From positions 1-64,000 of the forward strand of contig NW_019775534.1 of NCBI RefSeq assembly GCF_001039355.2: 64,000 nt of DNA. The letters run 5' to 3'. The DNA is from Lingula anatina (Eukaryota; Brachiopoda; Lingulata; Lingulida; Lingulidae). Below, in pieces: positions 1 through 12,189 of the stretch (positions within the stretch are counted from its first letter, which is position 1; each line of letters starts with the position of its first letter). The notes under the pieces were generated by a model. The model ran no database searches and was not told the DNA's origin. It was given only the letters and a program-made list of their open reading frames with translations. The translations under genes and the position numbers were made by a program.

Positions 1-640
1 GTTGCAAAATGCACTAAGGAGACTGCACTAAAATCATGTGGGTGCTTTTTAATAAGTCGACACAAATGCAGTTAAAAGTACCCCTATAATGGTTGCTAAG
101 ACAAAGATTATTTTGTCTTGCCTAGTAGGGGCACTGGTAGTTTTGGTTAGGTCGAGTGCATATCACCAACTTTCAAGATGAAGGTGTTTTCGCCGGTTTA
201 TCTAGAAAAAATGTTGTTGTTTTTTTGTACTTTGGACAAGAAAAGAAGCATTCACAATAATTATTTTAGTGGTAACATTTTCAAACTGCTTTTATAGTAC
301 TTAGCTGTACTTTATAGTACTTATCTGTCCCCCCTCCAAAAAAAAAAAAAAAAAATCCCTAACGAGTATTAAAAACATTACGCTGACGGTACTTACAGCA
401 CAATCCCCAGATTGTGAGAAGCAGCATCGGACGTTCTTCACCAACGTAAAACCTGATACAAGATGTTGAGGTAGTATAGGTCGTTACATTTACCTCCGTT
501 CCGAACATTTAACCGTGGAATTGTAGCAAGCTCAGTATGATATCTCTAAGTGGCATTTTGTTGTAGACGGTAAAGTAGACGATACAGATAAATGCTCGTG
601 AACCGGATGGAATATATGTCAATTTTATACAAAAGTAAAT
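1..640 (+). repeat. Promoter/5' block of copy 1, duplicated at 12190-12800
   Basis: Bases about 40-640 match 12190-12800 with small indels, including the stretch around the ATG TTG AG first exon. The next part (about 650-1211) matches 23770-24320, and partly 22917-23030. So this is the 5' end of a duplicated gene unit. I saw no TATA box I would defend. A poly-A tract (about 338-355) interrupts it. Confidence 0.8.
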
Positions 641-3600
641 ATAAATTAAGAACTCAGGGATTCCTTAAAGATAATTACGACACAAGGTACGCTTCAGACA
701 AACTTTTATTTAAAGGACTGTTGTCTTTGGAGTCTGAATTGGGAAATATAAGAAGTGTTAAAGGGCATAGATACATGTATGACCTTGGGGGATTTTCAAA
801 CGCGCGGAGAGAACGTCTAACAAATAATTTTGGCCGAGAAATCTCATGGAGTGGCCCTTAAACTTAGCACCTTAGGCAGAATATCCGTCAGAAAAATGAA
901 TCTGTAGTAAAGATAGTAACTGGACGCTACCACTTTTACGTAGAATACCAATGAAATACAAAGACCAACTGTTGATCACCTTCAAGCAAAAGGTACAATA
1001 CTTTTTTCACCCCCTATACTTACTCAAATTCTCAAAGACAAGTAATAGTTTTAAGAAAGACAAATCGAAGTATTAAGTGTGGCTTTACATCTTGTAATTA
1101 ACATAACATTATCCAACAGATATGAAGACGCAGAAAAGTTTAGAATAGTTTGTTACTTACCTACGTTGAGGAACGATAAAAACACCTACAGGTATGTTTT
1201 TGTGATTTCAGAATTGCTACAGCATTGCTCTGCGTGCTCCAGTGCTCGCTGTACGTTCACTGTTTCAACCAGGAGTGTGCTTTCTCGCCCGTAAAAGGCA
1301 GGGCTGGGTGGAATTTCGTATTTCGTTTGAGTGGAATATGGACAGGGCTAGAAAAAAACCTCACCAGATTTATGCAACATCATGCGTGTGCCGGGAGAAC
1401 AGAGTGAGTACCATTAGTATGGCGCTCGGGTACTTCATGATAACATTAAGGAGGCTATTTTGTGAAATACTGTTGACAACAAATTATTGTCTTCACTGGT
1501 CAAAATAAGTGTCTACTAAGACTATCATTAATGTAAATTACACACACTGGACCAATACTTTGGGGGAGATAAATGACTGTGGAATGATATGCTCCTGGTA
1601 TCATTTTATTAACATCAAATTTCACAAAAAGACCAACAATACAATTCCATATACAGCGGATTTATACTCATTAGTCACATTATAAGTAGACCAGGAATTA
1701 TAACTTTGCTTACTCTGATTCAGGGGTGACAGTTCTATTGTCCAGTGTGTTTAATTTACTTATATTTTAGTATTTACAACGCAGATGGAGAGTGGTGTGT
1801 GTAACTGAACATATTATATATCGATGTACAACTGTAGCACATTTACTTTTGCAGCAGCCAGACTATAGTTAAATTTGGGCGGGATGCAGTGAAATATTTT
1901 GGCGACCACTATGGAATAGATATGTCTGCCGTAACCGATTCTGATATACTAGATGGACGTGTCCTATTAGAGGGCGGAAGGATGGTGTTTCACCCCTACC
2001 ACCTTAAACCAAGTGCAAAATGCAGTCTTGTTAATGGTAGGAACTGATTTATAATTTGAGAAGGGAAGTCTAGTGAAAACCTTTTGCTGGTGACTTCAAA
2101 TTTATGTATCCCATTTTGTTAGTCCGATTCTACTACGATTTCGTTGCAATGTACAAAGCATACTTTTCCCCATTAATGGCATTCTGAGTAAGTTTGAGCG
2201 GATCACTGGTTTTTGTATTACGATGTTTTGTTTCCGTGGCCATGCCTCATGTTTTATTAGTCAGAGACATACTGTAATAATGCGGCCAATAGACCAAGAT
2301 ATCCAGCTATGAAGACCTCTGTAACTTGTGTTTGAAGTCCAAACACCCTTAAATGAGTAAAGTCTTAGCATTGGGCAGTGGTTCTTTGTTGGAAATTGAA
2401 TATATTTATGTTTATGTCGTTTGAGTGGCTAAAATGGTTATTTGACAATTTGTTACATTGCAGAAGTGAGCGGTAGAGGGTTCGTTTCTAACGCGGGCTG
2501 GGTGATTGAGGTCATTAACAGCATTCAGGTTTATGGAACTGGGTATACAGGAACTCTTGATGAAACCAAGTCAGTGTTTTATGGGGAATACGTAATGGAT
2601 GTAAGTTACCTTGCATACAAACTGTTTTGTTAATCTTAAAAATCGTAAGTCATATTATAATTTGTTCATTTGATTTCGAGTCCGTATCAGTGTGCCGAAG
2701 TTTGGATGATTGGCATCAACATTTTGGAAAAAAGTTTTATAGATTAAAATTATAACATTTCTACAACGAAATATGTTTGTAGTCTAATTTTATACAAACT
2801 GTTCTAGTCCAAGCTAAATATTTGGAACCTAGTATCTTATGAATTTTTCTTTTCTTACAAAGTTTTTTTCTGCTACGGGCCCTATTCAGCTTGGTTAACA
2901 AATCATGTTAGTCAGCTGAAACAATCCAATGCTAGGTATCGCCAATCCTCATTGAAATATGCGGACAAAAACGTTGTCCCACCTCCAATTCGATCCATGT
3001 ACTTTTTCACAAATGATCACCTCACGTCATAACATTTTACTGTAGTCTGTAACTAGTTATAATATGTTATGTTAAGTCTAAAGAGGCAGAGTAGGCTTGT
3101 TGACTATTCTGATTAAGCAGCCATTGATTTGGAAGCTCATGAAGCCATTGTCTTGATTTGATACTAAAGTGTGTGATTCTCCACATATCGTAAGAATGTA
3201 CCTGAGGAAGCAACGAGTAAACATTAAATTATTGAAACTGGTTTTTGTTGTCAGCGTTAGATTTCCTCATAGCGATTTACAGGTAACTATTTTGACCACG
3301 AATCTGGAAGGTAGTATTATCGCATTATCCAACTTAAAATTATTCAACGGTGTCCATATTTCGAGCCTGTTACAGACTACAGTCAAAAGTAATGAAGTTA
3401 CCAAAATTGCCTGTGAATCATTAGATGTCTCTGACAAGGTGTAAATTGTTACAAACAGTGTTTTTATATTCTTGAAAGTTACAATATATTACTTGATTAA
3501 TGGTCCAGAAAATACAAAATATGCACCAGAAATAAAATACGAATCCTTTACTGTATGGAATCATTTTATTGCATTTTGATAAATCTAAAGTGATTGCTAA

Positions 3601-6326
3601 CATTTTTCACTAAAATTGGATAAAATCATAAATTCATTTCAATTTTTTTAATGATTTTGAGCTCCCTACAAATTGTGCCTCGTTTATCCAGATATCAACA
3701 CTTTTTGCAACAAGTGATATTATTTTAAAACATTTAGCAAGATAGCGGCCTAATCAAATGACGAAATACATATCATTGATAGACAAAACCTTTAATTTTC
3801 ATTATACATTATGTAAAATAATTGAAATATATTTTAGTCAATTTTGAACTAAGCGCAAATTTCAGGTTATATTGGTCTTCTGAAGTGAATATAATATTCT
3901 ACATTATCACCATATTTAACAAATACCCGCCAATTTCCAATGATAGGATTTCATTGATGTAACAAAGGCCTTTGACATGGTTGACAGAGACTGATGTTGG
4001 CCCTTACTGGCTGGCGACCAAACCTCCTGCATTTCACTATATTATTCCATATCAACACACAAGGTAATGTGCCATTTGATGGTAACTAATATATTTAGTA
4101 TAAACAGTGGTGTGAAGCTAGGATGTATATTAGCACTACCACTTTTTTAACATTTTTTTTTGTTTTTGTTTGTTTGCCTGAAACACTTCATTCAAATCAG
4201 GAGATGAAGGCAACATAATACAAATTCGATCTGACGGAAAGCTTTTTAAATCTAACACGCCTTACAGAGGCATATCCAGATTATTATTTGAAAGAAGGGG
4301 TGGTCCGATTTTTTAGGAGTCACAGGCCTCGGATGTAAAGTCGACCCTAACCCCCGTTGGCCAGAAATTGGCATTTCGAAGGATGAATGGGTCCATTTGG
4401 TAGGGTTACGAACTACAATTCGGCTATTTCATTTATTGAAAATTCTAATTTTTTTTAGAAACCGAAGGGAGGGGGGTCAGTACCCCCTGACACCCCCCTT
4501 AAATCCGCCACTGACTGAGAACTAAGTACTAGAAGTATTTGTGAGACATTATTTCGCTGACGATGCTGCTCTTGTTTCACAAAGTAAAGCAGAACATTTA
4601 GACTAGTTGTTCAATGCATGTAAAGACATCAAGCATTGTATCAGTCTAAAGAACACACAAGTAATGGACCATGACTTTGATACCTAACCCACTTTCTTTA
4701 TCAGTCACTGTGGAAAACGTTCCACAGTTTATCCATCTAGGTTCTCTATCGCTGAATTGGAAAGGCCGCTTTCAACATGGCTAAGCTTTCACGTCAGGAA
4801 AGGGAAAATGAGGAACTCACCAACCACACAAACATTGCATTGCATCGCGCGTGCATTGTGAGCTTCTTTGTATAAAAGCAAACCCTGGACAACCATGTTT
4901 TGCAAGAGAAGCTCATTTATATAGCTCGTGAGGTATATTCAGAAAGACCGGAGAAAGTCAGAAGTTGTTTTAGTGGATCGCTGTTTATTGCAAATAAGGA
5001 AATCATAGTGCACGTGAAAAAAAATAAAAAGAAAAAAGTTCTAATGATAATACATTACCAGTGAACATAAGCATAGGGAATTAGATGTCTCTAAATATAT
5101 TATGGATATAAATTGTTATTTATGATTATCAAACAAAGAGCAATACGCATGAAAATACGCCATATAGGTGTGGTACATTGGTTGTTTATTATGTGAAATG
5201 CCCTTACTCCACACGCCTTTCACGTGAGTCTTGTATATTGAAACACAACGCCACTTTTTTTATCAATAGTAACAAACGCGCTTCTTTATTCTTAACCTAT
5301 TCAACTAAAAGGTAGCCTCTAGCTCAACGTATCCTAACAAACATCTACCTTTCAAAATGTTTCCTCAAGCAATATAAACATATTCCTTTTTTCTTAGAAA
5401 CAATAGAAATCATATGGCTATGCCACCTTGTCAATAGCTCTGCCACTTTATTCAATAGGACCTCTAATTTTCTAAAGAACTATTATGTTTTTAGAACTAC
5501 TCAGGTTCTGAATCAAAGATAATATTTTAATGTTTTATTACTAAAAATTAATACAATATATTTTCAGTTACACTAGCTGATAATGAACATAATAATACCG
5601 CATTTTAAATATTATGTTACTGAATTTCTTTATATTTCATTAATGATTTAAGCAATATACATAGTTAACAAGATTTTACTTATATGGGCATTCATTTGAT
5701 CTATAAAAGGATAGGAATGACATTTACATTCAGGTGCAATTCTAATTTTAAAAGGGGACCATTGGTGTGATTTTTTTCAGAAATCGAAGGGGGGTGGGGT
5801 GGACAGACCCCCCCTCCCTTCCCCCGACACCACTACTACCATCCACCCCAAATCTGCCACTGCCTACAACAACCAAAGTGTGCCGTAGTCTAAGAACGCC
5901 GTCCGCTAGAAGTGGCGTGACAGGCGTATATGATTATTACCTTTATCAACAACGTATCGCTTAGGGGAAGTTTGTGGTCTCCGTGACACAATCTCCACTT
6001 CCTTCGACACCACCCCTCCCTCTCCAGCCCAATCAAATTACATGAGTTATTATTATTATTGGAGTTATTTTTAATATGTAATAACGCTATTGATAATTCC
6101 ATTTCAGCTAGGTGACATACTGTACTGGCAATTTCGGGAATCCTTAAAGTATAAAACACCAACGCCAGCCACACTCCTCAAATCAGGTTTGTACACGTAC
6201 AAGACTATCGCATCCTGGAATGGATTCAAAGGACAATCATACGGTAGCTTTACCATAGATGGAAAAAAAGGGAAAATCGACGGAGCAGAGACATTCATTG
6301 TGTGCGCATTTAAAAAATGCAAATAA
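463..6326 (+). CDS. Predicted secreted protein, paralogue copy 1 (5 exons, 245 aa)
   Basis: Exons: 463-470, 1212-1403, 1855-2036, 2464-2600, 6108-6326 (stop included). All junctions are GT-AG and phases fit (2, 2, 1, 0), giving 738 nt. Exon 1 holds only ATG TTG AG. Joined to exon 2 it makes a signal-peptide-like start (MLR then IATALLCVLQCSLYV, residues 4-18). Then come Cys20 and Cys25, an N-glycosylation sequon NLT in exon 2, a block ending at the exon 2/3 boundary (Asp67), a charged/aromatic block starting FGRDAVKYFGDHYGID, a Gly/Tyr-rich block ending FYGEY in exon 4, and a C-terminal domain in exon 5 with LLKSGLYTYKTIASW. The tail ends with two cysteines (VCAFKKCK). The exon 3 acceptor is a tandem gcagcag. 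I recognise no named family; the GW...GTGYTGTLDE...FYGEY pattern suggests a compact beta-rich domain (inference). Copy 2 at 12635-29335 keeps every exon and phase, which is the main support that the gene is real. Intron 4 carries LINE and hAT-like debris. Confidence 0.7.
3215..3430. repeat. Interspersed repeat, inverted copy at about 13105-13290
   Basis: The segment containing cgttagatttcctcat (about 3255) and the following 150 bases matches the reverse complement of about 13105-13290 with moderate divergence. The open frame over it in copy 1 is broken in the other copy, so I treat it as a repeat and not an exon. Confidence 0.55.
3947..4900 (+). pseudogene. Decayed non-LTR retrotransposon reverse transcriptase fragment
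   Basis: Frames with stops and shifts show RT motifs in the right order: DFIDVTKAFDMVDRD from 3947, SGVKLGCILALPLF near 4107-4146, then the catalytic box FADDAALVSQS at about 4550 and CISLKNTQVM near 4640. The order matches LINE reverse transcriptase (TKAFD, GV..GC.LA, F/YADD, SLKKTQVM). A hAT-like element splits it at about 4265-4513. It lies in intron 4 of copy 1, and a homologous fragment lies in intron 4 of copy 2, so it predates the gene duplication. Confidence 0.8.
4265..4513. mobile_element. hAT-like non-autonomous element (CAGTGGCGGAT-type ends)
   Basis: The right end aaatccgccactg (4501-4513) is the inverse of a CAGTGGCGGATTT terminus. The left end at 4265 (cagaggcatatcc) is a diverged partner. 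The interior is G-rich then C-rich. It sits inside the LINE fragment. I cannot see a clean target-site duplication. Related C-rich debris occurs at about 5755-5863 and 25620-25655. Confidence 0.45.
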
Positions 6327-7695
6327 TGCACACACGATTAATCATATCGGATATAGAACTTCCGTAGAGCAAGCATAACAACGGCAACTAAACTACACAA
6401 CTAAGGACGAATAAATTTAATCAAATTGCCTAGCAGAATCTAGTAAATATAATTGTCATCTTTTTGTTTCAATTAGATTAACTTCATTGATGTATTGCAC
6501 TAAAAATACTTGAAAACTTCAAAACGGATCATGTAATGAAAGTTGCCATTCATTTTTTCCCTCCAAATATTTAGGTAACATGCAGCTTCAGCAAGTTGTT
6601 GGTTTTTATGACTTTCATGCATGCTCAGCACTAGAAATAACTAAAAAGGAATAAATGTCTAAACGTTTTTGCCTCATTGTTCTTGAAATGCAGGGGAAAA
6701 GAAAAGACATTTTATTTGTCGGATAATCCTTGCTCTTGCTTAAAAAGACACCTTTGCCAACTCCTCCGCCCCATAAAATATAAACGAACCTATGCACTAG
6801 AAAGGCAATAAAGATAGCCACCGTCTTTTGATTTACGCTGAGATTCTCGGTTATCTTATGAAAAATCGTGTTTGGATCAAATTAAATATTAAAATTTGCA
6901 GTAATATTTTAATCAATATAAGTAGGTAACATTCTTTTATGGACAAACCGACTATACTGCTATCTACCAATAAAAATTAACAAATCTTTGTGAATGAGAA
7001 CACTATGGAAATTGATATTTTTAAGAGCAACATCGTTAAAGACGGACCTGCTTCTTCACTTCCCTCGTTTAATAGTAAACAGTACGCCTGCCTCTAAGGA
7101 GTTAAGGCCGTATTTTTTTCACTGGGTGTACTAGCCTACAATGTTGTGACAGATTTCTACTCAAACAAAATAAAATCAGTAAAGAAACAGAATATATTTT
7201 TTACATTTTAATATACACAACGTTTCTTTATTTACAAATTTAACAACAGCGGTCTATTGTTTGGAAAATTAATACATCAAGGGAATTGATGGGTGACAGA
7301 AGTAGTATCCATTCTACCCTTTTGAAAAAAACCTAATGTCCTATAGGATCATATAGGTTGTTATTGCATACTATAGGACTTTTTCATTAGGGTAGTTTCA
7401 GTTCAAAATATTTTAATCAAATATACAAAGATTCACATTATGTCAAAATCAATATTATGTCTCAAAGATATTCCATGTACAAATGATGGACAGTGTTGTT
7501 TTCTCCTTCAAAACTGCGTCAAATATTTTATTTTTATAAATATAAAAAACAACCCTGTATAACGAATGCTGGTCTTTTTTTTACAGGAAAGCATAACCAA
7601 GAACAAGTATGGTTTCACTTTTTTGCTTTTGAAATAATGGTTTTTATACGACTTATGCTCCTTCTAATTTTCATGCCCTTGATAGATCTTTTCCG
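6327..7695. other. 3' flank of copy 1 and intergenic DNA, no gene seen
   Basis: Bases 6327-6750 match the region after copy 2 (29336-29960), marking the downstream extent of the duplicated unit. The remainder is AT-rich with no coding signal that I can support. Confidence 0.6.
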
Positions 7696-7755
7696 TGACC
7701 TAATATGACCTTGAATGTGACCTTTGACATGACCTGTACTGGTCACATGGTGACC
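7696..7755. promoter_or_regulatory. Cluster of TGACCT nuclear-receptor-like half-sites
   Basis: TGACCT occurs four times as direct repeats at 7696, 7706, 7718 and 7730 (spacers 4, 6 and 6), followed by a ggtcac...gtgacc inverted pair at 7741-7755. The complement AGGTCA is the classical nuclear-receptor half-site. The cluster overlaps the stop and 3' UTR side of the minus-strand gene. It may equally be a short degenerate 12-bp tandem repeat. Confidence 0.3.
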
Positions 7756-9051
7756 TCATCGACTGTGTCACAAATCTTCATGAACTCTACAATGGACTTT
7801 GACAGTTCGTCATCAGGATTACCCTCACTGGTCGCCAATGCTTTTCGTCCATACTCTTTGGCCTGAAAACAAACACAACTATCATGACTTTATTTTCTTT
7901 CTTTCTTTTCCATTATTTACTTGCAACATAGTTCGTGTTATTTAAAATGCTTTAACAATAATGAAACATTAATCAAAATAATCCAAAAATGTTTGAACAA
8001 AATTGAAAACGTCCTAATATTTTCTTTGCAATTATTTCTTTACAGATAACATTAATTTTTCTAATCTAGGAAGAGATTTTTTTTGCAGAAAGGGTAAGGA
8101 ATAACGAAGTAAAATTTTATCAGCTGATTTTGTTACGTCACTAAAAACATAATTTTTCTGCCCCATTTATTAACTTTTCACTTTTCGTCTTTCTGAAACA
8201 AACTTTCTCCACTTCATGTAGTATAATAAAAAGCACAGCCAAAGCATTTCAAATCTTGGTAACAATTTCAGGTTTTTTATTTGGCTGTTGAACTCTGATG
8301 TCATATATCGCATTTAGGACCTGCCTGGCTACTGCTTCCTGTGCCTCGTCTAAAATATATGTTAAAAATTTTGAAAAATAGGATAAATGGTTTGACAGTG
8401 TCATTCCAATTTACAGTCAGATAGGATAAATGTAACTAAGTAATGTACCATTATATTCCTGTATCAAATACCTTGAGAAAGATAATTAGACAATAATAAA
8501 AATTTACAAAATGAACAAAAAAAAAAAAAAATGAAAATTGGAAATAAAATAAAATATAAATGGTATACTAATAGAAAACCTGTTCTTGTGCATTTGGTTA
8601 ATCGATTACATCAATCAATACGAACTAAATGTTTTCCCAAAGCACATTGCTGTAAGTCTTTGAAAATATCAACTTTTCAAAAATTAAATAATAATGAAGT
8701 TAGAATAAAACTAAAATAATGAAATATTAGAAATATTTTAGGATATTAACATTTTAAGATATTATGGCACATAAATATCAAAATGGCAGGATAGTGTGGG
8801 GCAAGTTCATAGGCAAGCTTATAAAAGGAGACCAACCGTCTGCTGAAGGACTAAGGTAAAATTCATTAATTCACTAAAATATCAAATACCACTGACACGA
8901 ATTTCCAGTCAGTTAAAAAATACTCGCCCAGCCCCTCCTCTTCCTCTTGGTTTATCTCCATGGCGATGGCTTCAATCCCTGTCGTATCTATGGGCGTGGC
9001 TGTTAGAACACTGACTATCTTGTGTAAGTGGTCATACCAGCTATCTGTGAC
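7743..9051 (-). CDS. Unidentified gene, three 3' terminal exons
   Basis: Minus-strand exons: about 8928-9051 (begins VTDSWYDHLHKIVSVLTA, ends in the acidic run NQEEEEG), about 8294-8349 (DEAQEAVARQVLNAIYDIR) and 7743-7862 (AKEYGRKALATSEGNPDDEL ... DTVDEVTM, then TGA at 7743-7745). Acceptors are clear: ttccag, ttttag and ttttcag. The first listed exon has no phase-compatible GT donor; a GC donor (GCGAGT at 8927) fits, giving phase 1. The second donor (gttcaa) is weak. All three are amphipathic and helical in composition, which suits a C-terminal alpha-helical region. I do not recognise the protein. Upstream exons are not visible; the intron upstream of 9051 is filled by a 61-bp minisatellite derived from this exon's own start. 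The last exon is followed by a cluster of TGACCT half-sites. Confidence 0.55.
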
Positions 9052-9520
9052 CTGGAAGGTACAAAATGTCACAACTAAAGCAATTGTTAGTGTTCATACT
9101 AGCTGCCTTTACCTGTAATATACACAATGTCACAACTAAAGCAATTGTTAGTGTTCATACCAACTGTCTTTACCTGTAATATACACAATGTCACAACTAA
9201 AGCAATTGTTAGTGTTCATACTAGCTGTCTTTACCTGTAATATACACAATGTCACAACTAAAGCAATTGTTAGTGTTCATACCAGCTGTCTTTACCTGTA
9301 ATATACACAATGTCACAACTAAAGCAATTGTCAGTGTCCATACCAGCTGTCTTTACCTGTAATATACACAATGTCACAACTAAAGCAATTGTTAGTGTTC
9401 ATACTAGCTGTCTTTACCTGTAATATACACAATGTCACAACTAAAGCAATTGTTAGTGTCCATACCAGCTGTATTTACCTGTTATATACAGAATGTCACA
9501 ACTAAAGCAATTGTCAGTGA
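9040..9520. repeat. 61-bp minisatellite derived from an intron/exon boundary
   Basis: The string gtcacaactaaagcaattg recurs at 9068, 9129, 9190, 9251, 9312, 9373, 9434 and 9495, an exact 61-bp period with few mismatches. Read on the minus strand, each unit contains a sequence ending in ttacag followed by gtaaagacagctggtatgaa. This aligns with the true acceptor and first codons of the exon starting at 9051 (ccag, then gtcacagatagctggtatga). The flanking tgtgacatt is shared too. Confidence 0.9.
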
Positions 9521-12189
9521 TATTACATGCTATAACATGGGATGTATACAATGTCAATTTTACCATTAACTTTGACTTGAAAAGTAAATAAACAGAATCA
9601 GGATGTTAAGATACTTGATTTCGATGAAGGGTCTATATGTAAAAGAAAGTTAATGCAATATGCATATACTGTATGTCAGAATTTTTAATAGTGTCATCTA
9701 TACAGATACTGAAAAAAGGTCACCGGTATAAGTTCAAGCAAAATAAAAAAAGTAGTTTATGCCCGAGCTCTGTAACGTCGTTACCATATAACTGACACAC
9801 AAAGCTGTACAGGTGAACAAAACAATAATAATATTTCAGTCTCATATGCCGATGATCATGAGCACTGCTGTATATATACGCGTACATTGTAAATGTAAAT
9901 TGACAGGATACCAGTATTTTTAGTTTTAGATCTGCAGCAAATAAAAACATTTAGCTCTTTCATTTGTAATGGTTTTATTTACTTTCAATGCAGGGTCATA
10001 CAATTCACTCGATATTAATGTTAGGGTATGTGTGTGTCACGGGTACTATGCAATATACAGACTTGACATTTAATATGGAATATTTCAGTTTTAAAGGTAT
10101 ATCTAGGTAAAAATGCGTTCTTTTTTCAAAAAAATCAGATCTCACATAAGATATCTGACTGGAGACGTATGAAGTCAGGTGTGTCGCTGTCAATTAACTA
10201 ACTACCAAGTCTGTTGCACTGTTGCATTGTGTAATATGCAGTGATTTAATTGGCTAGTGCTCCCTTGAGCTGGTCAAAGCTTGGCTTTGATGAAGCATGG
10301 TTCTGTCAAAAAAGTATCCATATGTCGGCAACTACTGCATCGAAGAATTTGAAATTTTGCATGCAAGTGGTCGGTTTTGCAGTGCGTAAAATGAGCTAAG
10401 CACTGTTTTATGAAATTGGTAAGCTGTGCCAGAATGGCGCTAAAAAGACAGACATTGCCAGACAGATTTATTGTGTCAAACGGAATGGTCTGCACAGTTT
10501 TATAGAGTTATGCCCAGACTGATGCATCTACACAGAGACCACGCCCAATGTATCGACATCGTACCACCAGAGTACAGGACTCATTGTCCTTCAGGATATG
10601 CTGCTACAATTAAACCAAAACCACCCAGTCCGTTTTAAATGAGGGGCAAATTGTCACCAAAACGCGTTTTTCAAGGCTCTTAGCGAACACCAAAATGGTT
10701 TCAGCAGGTTAGGATATCAGGCGACCTCTGAGGAAGTCACTGTAAACAGCAAAACAGCGTAGTCTGCCTCTGTAATGAATTGGGGACCATATCTGTTTCT
10801 GGGTAGAACACTGAAACTGCGTGGCTTTCTTCTTTGAGGTCAGATTTCACCCGTGCCACTAAAATGGTCAAAACAGAGTTTACAGACATCCTGAAGAGAC
10901 TTACAACAAGGCGTGTGACACACCTTAAATGACTAGGGTCACTGACAGCGTCACTAATAGGAGTAGATACCACATTGGTGCCAAAACACTAATGGATGTC
11001 ATCGATGAAAACCTGAACCAGATCAAATAAAGGAATACTCTGGGAACTACTTGGCCATCATTTGATAGGGGGCACCTTAGGAACAATTTTAGGTTGCACG
11101 ATGAGATTACCGATTCACACGGAGCACTTTTAATAGCAGATAACTTACAGAACCAAGGGAATAAGCAGCTACCCCTGGTCATCAAAATCGCCATATTTGA
11201 ATCACATACACAATATGTGGGTAGGTCATTACTCTCCGAATTAACGGCCTGCATGTCCTGCGACAAAACTGAACCAAATTGGACAAGTTTTAACCGGTGC
11301 CTGGAATTTAATTCCAGATTAAACTCTAAAAACCAATCCTAAGGAATGCCTTGCCGCTTGAAAGCTCTGGTAGCAGCAAGATGAGGTCCGGCGTAACAGC
11401 GACCATTGCTGTGATTAAACACTGACATGAGGGGCCTTTGTAGGGCGTGTAACTCTTTTAAAGACGATAATTCGGAAAATATGGAGATCCAAAATATCGC
11501 TTTCAATGGTTTTCGTATGACTGAAAATAGGCAATGCATTTTTGTTTGCTTCACTGGCGAATTCAGTTAATGAACAGATTATCAAAAGTTTTTAAAACAC
11601 GATTTTAATCCTTATTTTCATTTATCAGTCAGCAAAATTGGAAAAAAAAACTGATTAAATGTGATTTGGAGAAAATATTCCATATTAAATGTCAAGTCTG
11701 TATTTGCAAATGCCTCTATATAGATGTCTAAATATTCCGCACAGCTGCTTATCCCTCCCCCCTCCCTATTCATTTTTTTTAAGATGTAGATATCTCCTTT
11801 TAAAATGCCAGAAAGACATGTCGGTCTAAATGTTTACAATTCGTTCAAGTCTATGTCATGTACTTGAAAGGTACAAAACATCAAATACTTTCTTGCTGAG
11901 ACTTGTTAAGGAATGGTTCGCAAATAAGAAAAGCTGTTCTACTTTCTGGGGGAAATGAGATTAAGTATAAATTAACAATGGGAGATACTTTTATGCGCAT
12001 AATATGAACATTGAGGCCGGTCGAGTCAAGGGCATCAGCTCCCGCGATCAGTTTTTCATTTGTGGGTTTTATAATTTTAGAGAGTCGATCATAATTTACA
12101 CTCTAAATTTTCGTCTTCCGTGATTGCGTTCCGTTTACACTAGTGTGAGGTTGTATGCATCGAGCCCAACGTGTCACACTGCAATAAAT
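9521..12189. other. Intergenic DNA without recognisable genes
   Basis: Short open frames only. About 9820-9950 resembles the repeats at 22560-22690 and 23100-23215 (shared ggataccagta stretch). The stretch 10260-11560 is less AT-rich and has an open frame on + (11094-11342), but I recognise no domain, splice pattern or repeat family. Confidence 0.5.

Noticed and set aside
592-861. 89-codon open frame upstream of exon 2 of copy 1
   Set aside because: The homologous DNA at 22917-23030 and 23770-23960 has stops and indels; it is intron 1 sequence.
1242-1508. Alternative frame of exon 2 (SFEWNMDRARKKPHQIY, CVCRENR) resembling an IL-17-like cysteine pattern, continued through YLQRRWRVVCVTEHIIYR at 1770
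   Set aside because: It is present in both copies because the DNA is similar, but only the other frame joins in phase to the first exon, to a signal peptide and to exons 3-5. The IL-17 likeness is weak.
9040-9520. CRISPR-like array (regular 61-bp repeats)
   Set aside because: No unique spacers: the whole 61-bp unit repeats, so it is a minisatellite in a eukaryotic intron.
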